A stretch of DNA of 8,998 bases from JBECKR01 sp040235415 (lineage in GTDB: Bacteria; Acidobacteriota; Polarisedimenticolia; Polarisedimenticolales; Polarisedimenticolaceae): assembly GCA_040235415.1 (NCBI GenBank), contig JBECKR010000354.1, positions 1-8,998 on the forward strand, in the 5' to 3' direction. The position numbers and the translations under genes were made by a program. Below are positions 1 through 5,270 of the stretch, piece after piece. Each line of letters starts with the position of its first letter. The first letter of the stretch is position 1. The notes under the pieces are model-generated. The model saw only the letters and a program-made list of their open reading frames with translations, was not told the DNA's origin and did not search any database.

Positions 1-474
1 GACCGCGCCGATGTCGGCGAGCGCGGAGCCGCCGGGCCGCGCGAGCAAGGCGACGCCCGCGATCCCGAGCAGCACGCCGGCGGCGCGTCGAAGCCCGAGC
101 CGGGCGCCCGGCGTCAGCAGTCGCTCGATCACGACGGTCCACAACGGGATCGTGGGCAGGAGCATCGCGGCGGCGCTCGACGGCGCCGAGCGCTGCGCGA
201 AGCTCATGAGGCCGTTGCCGCCGAGCACGAGAAGCGCGCCGACCGCCGCGGACAGCAGCCACGTCCGGAGATCCGGGCGGCGGGCGCCGCGGGCGCGCAG
301 CACGACGTACAGCGGCGCGCCCGCCAGCACGAAGCGCGAGCCGACGAGCACGAACGGCGGGATCGACTCGACGCCCCAGCGGATGGCGAGCGAGGTCGCG
401 CCCCACAGCACGTAGATCGCCGCGAACGCGGCGGCGCGCCGAAGGCGGAGGTTCCCGTTTGCCGCGGTCGCCAT
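1..474 (-). CDS. EamA/DMT-family permease, N-terminal 158 residues (partial)
   Basis: Reading the minus strand from the ATG at 474 gives an open frame of 158 codons that runs off the left edge without a stop. The N-terminal motif IYVLWGATSLAIRWGVESIP, followed by PPFVLVGSRFVLAG, is the hallmark first helix pair of EamA (RhaT/YedA-like) drug/metabolite transporters. The later GNGLMSFAQRSAPSSAAAML and PTIPLWTV segments match helices 3-4 of the first EamA repeat. About five hydrophobic helices are visible. Family knowledge: these are inner-membrane exporters of about 290-300 residues built of two five-helix repeats, so roughly half is missing here. The substrate cannot be told; YedA-like members are mostly uncharacterised. 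It diverges from the amidohydrolase gene at 626 with a 151-bp gap. The family call is firm, the role is not. Confidence 0.9.
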   Translation of the reverse strand, partial: MATAANGNLRLRRAAAFAAIYVLWGATSLAIRWGVESIPPFVLVGSRFVLAGAPLYVVLRARGARRPDLRTWLLSAAVGALLVLGGNGLMSFAQRSAPSSAAAMLLPTIPLWTVVIERLLTPGARLGLRRAAGVLLGIAGVALLARPGGSALADIGAV

Positions 475-500
475 GATCGGTCGCACGTCCCGGCCCGGGT

Positions 501-551
501 GGGGAGAACCTCCCCTCGCGGGCTAGAATCCGGTCCCGCCGCCGCGGCGGG
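501..551. promoter_or_regulatory. Divergent intergenic region: -10-like box flanked by two hairpins
   Basis: TAGAAT at 524-529 is a good sigma70-type -10 box for the plus-strand gene at 626, in an otherwise GC-saturated gap. No convincing -35 box lies 16-18 bp upstream. That position is occupied by a perfect inverted repeat, GGGGAG-AAC-CTCCCC (501-515). Just downstream, around the expected transcription start, is a second one, CCCGCCG-CCG-CGGCGGG (535-541 with 545-551), which would form a hairpin at the 5' end of a roughly 90-nt leader. The first repeat could be an activator or repressor site replacing the -35. That is inference; short GC-only repeats are common at this composition. Confidence 0.4.
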
Positions 552-625
552 TCGGTCTCGAAGGGGATGACGCAGGAACGGAGCCGGTCCCGCCACGCGG
601 GAGGCGGCGGGGAGCGGAGAAGCCC

Positions 626-1540
626 ATGGCTCGCGGATTCCCGGCATCGGTCGCCGGCATCGTCGAGATCGCGACGCGAGGGCCCGGGATCGCGGGGACG
701 TCGGCCGCCCCCCGGGTGCTGATCGAGGTCCCCCACGGGGCGACGGGCGCGGCGCATTACGCGGCCGTGCGAGGCCGGCTGCGAGGGCCCCTTCCCGACG
801 ATCTCGACGCGTTCTACTTCGTGAACACCGACGCCGGCGCACCGGAATGCGCCGAGCACGTCGCGCGCGTGCTCGCCGCGGCGGGCGTGGGCGTCGTCGT
901 GCTGCGGTGCCTCGTGCCGCGGACGTTCGTCGACTGCAACCGGATCGTGGACGATGCGGTCGATCCGTCGGTGCGGCGCGGCGGGTTCACGCCGGCGATT
1001 CCCGCCTACGTCGCCGATGCCGCGGATCGCGACCTGCTGCGAGGACTGTGGCGCGACTACCAGGCGATCGTCGAGCGGGCGTACGACGCCGTGATGCCCG
1101 CCGGCGGGTTCGCGCTGCAGCTGCACACGTTCGCCCCCCGATCGGTCGCGATCGACTCGTTCGACGACGGCATCGTGACGGCGCTTCGCGCCGCGTACGC
1201 GCCGGAGCGGTTCGAGTCCTGGCCGCTGCGACCCGAGGTCGAGCTCCTGACCGAGGCGACCGACGGCACGCGGCTCGCGCCTCGGGAGCTCGTCGCGGCG
1301 CTGCGGTCGGCGTATCGCTCCGCCGGCATCGAGGTCGGGGAGAACCTCACGTACCGGCTCGACCCCGCGACGACGGGGCACCGGCACGCCGCGCGCTGGC
1401 CGGACCGCACGCTGTGCGTCGAGTTCCGCCGCGACCTGCTGGCGACGCCGTACACCCCGTTCCGCCCGATGACGATCGGCGCGGCGGAGACCGAGCGCCT
1501 CTCGACCCCCCTCGCCGCCACCCTCCTCCCCCGGTTGTAA
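626..1540 (+). CDS. N-formylglutamate amidohydrolase family protein
   Basis: The 304-residue product has the N-formylglutamate amidohydrolase (PF05013) motif series in order: EVPHGATGA with the putative zinc-binding His37, TDAGAPE with Asp69, PRTFVDCNR (99-106), LQLHT with His167, and a C-terminal VEFRRDLL (about 265-272). Family knowledge: the fold is zinc-peptidase-like and HutG-type members hydrolyse N-formyl-L-glutamate to glutamate and formate in histidine degradation. No other hut gene is nearby and the sequence is clearly divergent, so the true substrate may be another N-acyl amino acid or an amide. The start is supported by a purine-rich GGAGCGGAGA about 6 nt upstream of the ATG. There is no signal peptide, so it is probably cytoplasmic. 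Its TAA stop is formed by the left edge of the palindrome at 1537-1565. Confidence 0.85.
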   Translation: MARGFPASVAGIVEIATRGPGIAGTSAAPRVLIEVPHGATGAAHYAAVRGRLRGPLPDDLDAFYFVNTDAGAPECAEHVARVLAAAGVGVVVLRCLVPRTFVDCNRIVDDAVDPSVRRGGFTPAIPAYVADAADRDLLRGLWRDYQAIVERAYDAVMPAGGFALQLHTFAPRSVAIDSFDDGIVTALRAAYAPERFESWPLRPEVELLTEATDGTRLAPRELVAALRSAYRSAGIEVGENLTYRLDPATTGHRHAARWPDRTLCVEFRRDLLATPYTPFRPMTIGAAETERLSTPLAATLLPRL

Positions 1541-1565
1541 GAACGGTGTCGGACACCGTTCTTAC
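1537..1565. terminator. 29-bp perfect palindrome between convergent genes (bidirectional terminator / repeat copy 1)
   Basis: The arms are 14 bp around a single central G at 1551, of the form GTAAGAACGGTGTC-G-GACACCGTTCTTAC, with no mismatch. The outer parts are A/T-rich on opposite sides (GTAAGAAC and GTTCTTAC), which suits a symmetric intrinsic terminator for both converging genes, although the T tract is broken by a C. The TAA at 1538-1540 is the stop of the amidohydrolase gene; the minus-strand gene ends 4 bp beyond the right arm. It has the same design as the palindrome at 3519-3547 and shares the GGTGTCNGACACC core with the one at 4516-4545. Terminator function is inference; the palindrome is directly visible. 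Confidence 0.75.
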
Positions 1566-1568
1566 GAC

Positions 1569-2429
1569 TCATTCGGTCACGGGGAGGCGGAGCGCGGCGC
1601 GGATCACCGGCTCGGGTACGCCGGCCTCCTTCCAGGCGACGACGTCGTCGGCCCCGAGGGCGGCGGTGAGGCGCCGGCCTCGGACGAACCCGACGATCGT
1701 CTCGACGTCGAGCTTCTGATCCATGAGCCGGCGGATCTCCGCCAGCAGGGCCGCGGGGCTCACCGCCGGACGCGCCCGGGTCTCGTCGGCGCCCGCGCTC
1801 GCGGGCGTCCCTTCGATCCAGGCGTCCTGCAGCTCGCGGACCTCGAGGGTCTGCGCGACCGCTTCCGCCACGCCGTCGCTCAGCACTTCGTTCGCGTTGT
1901 CGGCGCTGAACTTCTTGCCGTATCGGTTGGCGTCGCCGCTCGTGATCCCCTCCCACAGCCAACCTCCGCCGGCGTCCCGCAGCCGGACTCGCAACCGTAC
2001 GTCCGACGCGTAGGTCGCGCCGACGGCCTGGTTGGTCTCGGTCATCTCGAGCACCAGCAGGGTCACGTCGAGCGTGCGCGGCGCGTCGTCGCGGATCTCG
2101 ATCCCCCAGCGCTCGAGGCATCGCCCCACGGCGTCCTTGACCCAGGCTCCGACATCGTTGGTCGCCGTCAGGTCGTGGCGCACGTCGGCGTCGTCGGTGC
2201 GGGTGCCGATCCAGGCGCCGTCCTCGACGCGGCGGTCGTCCGAGAACGTCAACGCGACCGGGAGGGCCGTGAGCTCCGGCGCGAGGACGACCTTCGGGGC
2301 GCCGGCCGCTTCGGTGGGCCGGTACTCGAGCGCGAACGCGGTGAGGTTGCGCTTCGCCGCGGCCGGTCCGGCCGCGAGCGCCGCGATCAGGATCGAAAAG
2401 AGCGCCGCGGTGGGCGAGATGCGTCGCAT
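1569..2429 (-). CDS. Secreted protein with YajG-like domain, function unknown
   Basis: The chosen start is the ATG at 2429, preceded by GGAGGA at a 7-nt spacing, which gives 286 residues beginning with a signal peptide (MRRISPTAALFSILIAALAA, cleavage near Ala25 after GPAAA). The open frame extends further upstream but only with unlikely sequence. No lipobox cysteine is present, so it is probably periplasmic. Residues about 50-195 resemble YajG-type proteins: a SDDR segment, IGTRTDDADV, then TNDVGAWVKDAVGRCLERWG and a beta-rich LDVTLLVLEM region. The last 60 residues (LLAEIRRLMDQKLDVETIV ... DDVVAWKEAGVPEPVIRAAL) look like the short helical repeat often found at the ends of envelope proteins in high-GC Gram-negatives. 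YajG is itself an uncharacterised lipoprotein, so no reaction can be given. It converges with the amidohydrolase and diverges from the rhombotail lipoprotein gene. The domain call is tentative. Confidence 0.85.
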   Translation of the reverse strand: MRRISPTAALFSILIAALAAGPAAAKRNLTAFALEYRPTEAAGAPKVVLAPELTALPVALTFSDDRRVEDGAWIGTRTDDADVRHDLTATNDVGAWVKDAVGRCLERWGIEIRDDAPRTLDVTLLVLEMTETNQAVGATYASDVRLRVRLRDAGGGWLWEGITSGDANRYGKKFSADNANEVLSDGVAEAVAQTLEVRELQDAWIEGTPASAGADETRARPAVSPAALLAEIRRLMDQKLDVETIVGFVRGRRLTAALGADDVVAWKEAGVPEPVIRAALRLPVTE

Positions 2430-2475
2430 GTGGGGATCCTCCGAGGTGGGGCGGCGGCGGGCCGCCGTCTCGCCC

Positions 2476-2498
2476 GACGGTAGCACCGCCACGGTGCT
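2476..2498 (-). promoter_or_regulatory. Inverted repeat next to a weak -10-like box of the minus-strand gene
   Basis: A perfect 17-bp inverted repeat, AGCACCG-CCA-CGGTGCT (2482-2498), lies immediately upstream, on the minus strand, of TACCGT (2481-2476), which fits the minimal TANNNT -10 pattern. It lies 47 bp or more upstream of the ATG at 2429. The repeat fills the 17-bp spacer position exactly, so a regulator bound there would sit between the -10 and -35. No good -35 is present. This is a weak promoter assignment; the inverted repeat itself is certain. Confidence 0.3.
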
Positions 2499-2615
2499 TC
2501 GGACACCCCGGTGCGCGGTGCCGTGCATCCGGGTTCGCGCCCGCGGGCTCGAATCCCCCGAAAACACGAGGCTCGGCACGAATCCGGGGCGGGCGCGGGA
2601 CTTGCTGGAGATCGC

Positions 2616-2645
2616 GCGACGGCGGGGGACGGTCCCCGCCGTCGC
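2616..2645 (+). promoter_or_regulatory. Strong GC hairpin in the leader of the rhombotail lipoprotein gene
   Basis: The arms at 2616-2627 and 2634-2645 are perfectly complementary over 12 bp (GCGACGGCGGGG with CCCCGCCGTCGC), with the 6-nt loop GACGGT. The hairpin ends 17 nt before the ATG at 2663, close to the ribosome-binding region, and has no following T run, so it does not look like an intrinsic terminator. It could affect translation or RNA stability of the lipoprotein mRNA, or bind a protein as DNA. The structure is visible; the role is inference. Confidence 0.5.
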
Positions 2646-2662
2646 TCACGGGGGCTCGCGCC

Positions 2663-3535
2663 ATGAACACTCGCACCCGCCGATGGGGGCCGCTCCTGGC
2701 GCTGGCGGCGCTGGTCGCCGCGGCGTCCGGCTGCGCCGGGTTCTCCGGCTCGATCCGGACCCGCAGCAACGCGGTCGACTACCTCTACGCCTCCGGAACC
2801 AAGGACGCGGAGCCGGCGAAGCAGGTCACCCTGCGGGTTCCGCTGCGCGTCGGGGTGGCGTTCGCGCCCGAGACCTGCTGCGGCGGGGTCGGGTTGTCCG
2901 AGCTCGAGAAGGAGAAGCTGCTCGACGGTGTCGCCGCCGCGTTCCGGGACGTCGACGTCGTCGATCGTATCGACGTCGTGCCGTCGATCTACCTCACCCC
3001 GGGCGGCGGGTTCGAGGAGCTGGACCGCTTCTCGACGCTGTTCGGGATCGACGTCATGGCGCTGGTGTCGTTCGACCAGCAGCAGTTCAGCGGGTCGACG
3101 AAAGCGTCCTGGCTGTACCTCACGGTCGTGGGCGCGTTCGTGGTGCCCGCCGAGAAGAACACGACGCAGACGTTCGTCGACACCGCGGCCTACGACATCC
3201 CGTCACGGGCGCTGCTGTTCCGGGCGGGGGGCCGGAGTCGCTCGACCGGACGGTCGTCGGCCGCGGATACCTATCGACAGCTCGGACTCGAGAGCCAGGC
3301 GGGGTTCGACGCGGCGACGACGGACATGATCGAGAACCTCCGCACCGCGCTCGCGCAGTTCCGCGAGCAGGCCCGCAGCGGCACGGTACGCGGGGCGGGA
3401 ACCCCCGCGCTCCGGGTCGTCGACGTCGACGGCAACCCGGTGGGCGGCGGCGGGGGGGCCGGCGCCTCCGGCCCGCTGGAGGTCGTTCTGCTCGCCCTGT
3501 TCGCCGTTCTCGTCCGTCGTAAAAACGGTGTCTGA
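2663..3535 (+). CDS. Rhombotail lipoprotein with GlyGly-CTERM-type tail
   Basis: The 290-residue product starts with a lipoprotein signal ending in ASGC (Cys24). It contains segments I recognise from the rhombotail lipoprotein family: GLSELEKEKLLDGVAAAFRD, PSIYLTPGGGFEELDRFSTL, FGIDVMALVSFDQQQ, VVGAFVVPAEKNTTQTFVD (about 155-173) and YDIPSRALLFRAGG (about 177-190). The end is a typical GlyGly-CTERM signal: Gly-rich stretch (261-270), hydrophobic helix (272-284) and a basic end, RRK. Family knowledge: GlyGly-CTERM tails are processed by rhombosortase, a rhomboid-family intramembrane protease; no rhombosortase gene is in this window. The protein should be anchored at both ends before processing. 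The last four residues, KNGV, and the TGA stop are encoded by the palindrome at 3519-3547, so the repeat has shaped the end of the sorting signal. The ribosome-binding site is weak (GGGGGC about 8 nt upstream). The cellular role of the family is not known. Confidence 0.9.
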   Translation: MNTRTRRWGPLLALAALVAAASGCAGFSGSIRTRSNAVDYLYASGTKDAEPAKQVTLRVPLRVGVAFAPETCCGGVGLSELEKEKLLDGVAAAFRDVDVVDRIDVVPSIYLTPGGGFEELDRFSTLFGIDVMALVSFDQQQFSGSTKASWLYLTVVGAFVVPAEKNTTQTFVDTAAYDIPSRALLFRAGGRSRSTGRSSAADTYRQLGLESQAGFDAATTDMIENLRTALAQFREQARSGTVRGAGTPALRVVDVDGNPVGGGGGAGASGPLEVVLLALFAVLVRRKNGV

Positions 3536-3547
3536 GACCGTTTTTAC
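3519..3547. terminator. 29-bp palindrome containing both convergent stop codons (bidirectional terminator / repeat copy 2)
   Basis: The 14-bp arms surround a central T at 3533, with a single mismatched pair (G3530/G3536). The left part reads GTAAAAACGGTGTC and the right part GAGACCGTTTTTAC. The five-A and five-T tracts flanking a GC-rich stem give a classical intrinsic terminator in both directions. The stop of the plus-strand gene (TGA, 3533-3535) lies at the centre, and the stop of the minus-strand gene (TAA, 3546-3544) lies at the right edge. Length, layout and core match the palindrome at 1537-1565, so these are two copies of one dispersed element rather than independent terminators. Confidence 0.82.
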
Positions 3548-4500
3548 AGCTCAGGGAGAAGGGCGGCGAGGTCGGGGTCGACACGGGCCTGCGCGGCGAG
3601 CTTCGGGTTGAGCGCGATCGCGCGGCGGACCGCGGACAGGGCGCCGGCGCGATCGTCGTTCGCGAGTCGGATGACCGCGAGATCGTAGAGCACCTCGGGG
3701 AGCATCCCGGGAACCTCCTCCGCCCTCGCCGCCGTCTTCTCCTGCCAGCGCAACGCGTCGGCGAACCGCTTCTCGGTGAACGCCGTCCAGCCGCGGTTCC
3801 AGAGGTCGTTGACCATCGCCATCGGCAGCATACGCCCGAGCTCGCCGAACGGGTCCGCGGCGTCGTCGACGCGGAGATCGACGGCCCGGTCGGTGTAGCC
3901 GCCGTACCCCGCCCCGGCCCGCGCGACGATCAGCGCCGCGGACTGCCGCCCGCGCGCGTCCCCTCCGGCGGCGTCGCCTGCCCGGAGCGCCGCGAACAGC
4001 CGTTCCGCGAGCGGCTTGCCGCGGCTGCCGAGGAACGCGGACTCCATCGCCGCGACGACCTCCGGTCCGGTCAGGATGTTCCCCTGCACGGCGTAGTTCG
4101 GTCCCGAGCGGCCGCCCGCCCAGGCGTTGCACCCGGGCCCGGTGGCGGTCACGGACGCCCCCGACTCGGCCACGATCCCGACCTGGCGCTTGTCGCGCCC
4201 GTCGTCCTGGCGCAGCAGAACGGTCAGCGTCTCCTCGGGGGTCAGCCCCCGCGACAGGAGATCGAGCCCGCGCGGACCGAAGCTCGTGTTGGCGAACGCC
4301 TGCGTCGCGACCGCGCCGACCCCCGCGCGGGCATGCGGCACGACCGTCCCGACCGCGAAGAACCGGCTCGCGACGGCGACGCCGACTTCGCCGGCCTCGG
4401 GATCGGCCGCGACGATCGAGAACGTGGACGGCCGGGGCGGCGCCGCGACCGCGACGGAGCCCGCGAGCAGCGTGGCGACGAGCAGTCCTCGAACGCGCAT
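3544..4500 (-). CDS. Secreted DUF1028 (Ntn-hydrolase-like) protein with C-terminal TPR-like region
   Basis: The 318-residue product begins with a signal peptide (residues 1-20, cleavage near VAVAA). A textbook DUF1028 domain (PF06267) follows: TFSIVAADPEAGEVGVAVAS, FFAVGTVVPHARAGVGAVAT, ANTSFGPRGLDLLSRG, then YAVQGNILTGPEVV and a segment rich in small residues ending GYGGYTDRAVDLRVDD. The last 80 residues (NDLWNRGWTAFTEKRFADALRW ... YDLAVIRLANDDRAGALSAVRRAIALNPK) contain about two TPR-like repeats. Family knowledge: DUF1028 has an N-terminal-nucleophile hydrolase fold and is often annotated as a putative peptidase or amidase, but no substrate is established. Thr26 would be a possible nucleophile if exposed by processing, which is inference. 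GGGAGG stands 7 nt before the ATG. The stop lies within the palindrome at 3519-3547. Confidence 0.94.
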   Translation of the reverse strand: MRVRGLLVATLLAGSVAVAAPPRPSTFSIVAADPEAGEVGVAVASRFFAVGTVVPHARAGVGAVATQAFANTSFGPRGLDLLSRGLTPEETLTVLLRQDDGRDKRQVGIVAESGASVTATGPGCNAWAGGRSGPNYAVQGNILTGPEVVAAMESAFLGSRGKPLAERLFAALRAGDAAGGDARGRQSAALIVARAGAGYGGYTDRAVDLRVDDAADPFGELGRMLPMAMVNDLWNRGWTAFTEKRFADALRWQEKTAARAEEVPGMLPEVLYDLAVIRLANDDRAGALSAVRRAIALNPKLAAQARVDPDLAALLPEL

Positions 4501-4515
4501 GGTCGCACCTCCCGA

Positions 4516-4545
4516 AGGGTGTCAGACACCGGTGTCTGACACCCT
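4516..4545. repeat. 30-bp double palindrome in a divergent gap (repeat family copy 3)
   Basis: Positions 4516-4545 form a perfect 30-bp palindrome. Each half is itself a 13-bp palindrome: GGTGTCAGACACC at 4518-4530, then GGTGTCTGACACC at 4531-4543. The same core occurs at 1545-1557 and, with one mismatch, at 3527-3539. Unlike those two it lacks flanking A/T tracts and stop codons, and it lies between two diverging genes, 3 bp upstream of the ribosome-binding site of the minus-strand gene and 20 bp before the plus-strand start. It may be an operator for a dimeric regulator, a cruciform or hairpin in the leader, or a decayed mobile repeat. All three are inference. Confidence 0.8.
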
Positions 4546-4565
4546 ACCACCGTGGACGTGGCAGT

Positions 4566-5270
4566 ATGGTGGCCATGTCGGCCGCGACCGCACCCGCCCC
4601 TCCCGACCGCCGGCGCCTGCTGCGCCGGGGCGGCCGGCTCGCGGGGATCACGATCGGTTGGAACGTCCTCGAGGGGGTCGTCGCCATCGCCGCCGGAGCC
4701 GCGGCCGCCTCCGTCGCGCTCGTCGGTTTCGGCGTCGACTCGTTCGTGGAGACCGCGAGCGCCGTGGTCGTGTTCTGGCGGCTGCGCGCGGAGCTCGCGG
4801 GCGGAGCCGACGCCGGCCGTGCCGAGGCGATCGAGCGTCGCTCGGCCCGCGTGGCCGGGCTGCTGCTGATCGCCCTCGCCGCGTACATCGCGATCGACGC
4901 CGCCCGCCGGCTCGCGGGCTACGGCTCCGAGGCCCGAGAGAGCCTCCCGGGCATGGCGCTGACCGCGCTTTCGCTCGTCGTGATGCCGATCCTCGGCCGC
5001 GCCAAGCTGCGCGTCGCGAGCGCGCTCGGCAGCCGCACCCTGCGGGCCGACGCGTTCGAGACGATCGCGTGCGCCTGGCTGTCCGCCACCACGCTCGCGG
5101 GGCTCGCTCTGAACGCGCTCCTCGGCTGGTGGTGGGCCGACCCGGTCGCCGCGCTGGTCCTCGTGCCGCTGATCCTCCGCGAGGGGATCGAGGGCGTTCG
5201 CGGCGAGTCCGACGACGACGACCGCGAGCCGGCGCTCGACGCCGGTCCGGGCCCGGGGCCGGCGTCGTGA
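4566..5270 (+). CDS. Cation-diffusion-facilitator-like transporter without C-terminal domain
   Basis: The 234-residue product begins MVAMSAAT; an alternative ATG lies at 4575, and neither has a strong ribosome-binding site. It has about six hydrophobic segments and CDF-like (PF01545) signatures: RLAGITIGWNVLEGVVAI (helix 1), VGFGVDSFVETASAVVVFWR (helix 2, Asp58 and Glu62) and SRTLRADAFETIACAWLSA (helix 5, Asp162, Glu165, Cys169), then NALLGWWWADPVAALVLVPL. In CDF proteins acidic or His residues in helices 2 and 5 bind the transported divalent metal. Here both are Asp/Glu pairs, as in a subgroup annotated only as cation transporter. The cytoplasmic C-terminal dimerisation domain of canonical 300-residue CDFs is absent; the chain ends in an acidic linker, GESDDDDRE. 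Metal export is inferred from the family. Its TGA overlaps the GTG of the next gene. Confidence 0.86.
   Translation: MVAMSAATAPAPPDRRRLLRRGGRLAGITIGWNVLEGVVAIAAGAAAASVALVGFGVDSFVETASAVVVFWRLRAELAGGADAGRAEAIERRSARVAGLLLIALAAYIAIDAARRLAGYGSEARESLPGMALTALSLVVMPILGRAKLRVASALGSRTLRADAFETIACAWLSATTLAGLALNALLGWWWADPVAALVLVPLILREGIEGVRGESDDDDREPALDAGPGPGPAS

Noticed and set aside
1057..2769. Long open frame on the minus strand (570 codons)
   Set aside because: Its translation is Arg/Pro/Gly-rich low-complexity sequence antisense to or out of frame with three well-supported genes; long shadow frames are expected at this GC content.
2032..3522. Long plus-strand open frame
   Set aside because: It is antisense to the YajG-like gene and then out of frame with the rhombotail lipoprotein; the sequence is Arg/Ser-rich with no family motifs.
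1537..4545. Palindromes as a CRISPR array or insertion-sequence ends
   Set aside because: Spacing is about 1-2 kb with unrelated genes in between, no regular spacers, no transposase and no visible target-site duplication.
4536..4570. CTGACA (4536-4541) and TATGGT (4565-4570) as a promoter for the transporter gene
   Set aside because: The spacer would be 23 bp, and TATGGT overlaps the start codon, so the pair is not a workable promoter.
4127..5266. Upstream extension of the metallophosphoesterase reading frame
   Set aside because: The extension is antisense to the DUF1028 gene and out of frame with the transporter; the family length of about 155 residues and the GTGA overlap fix the start at 5267.
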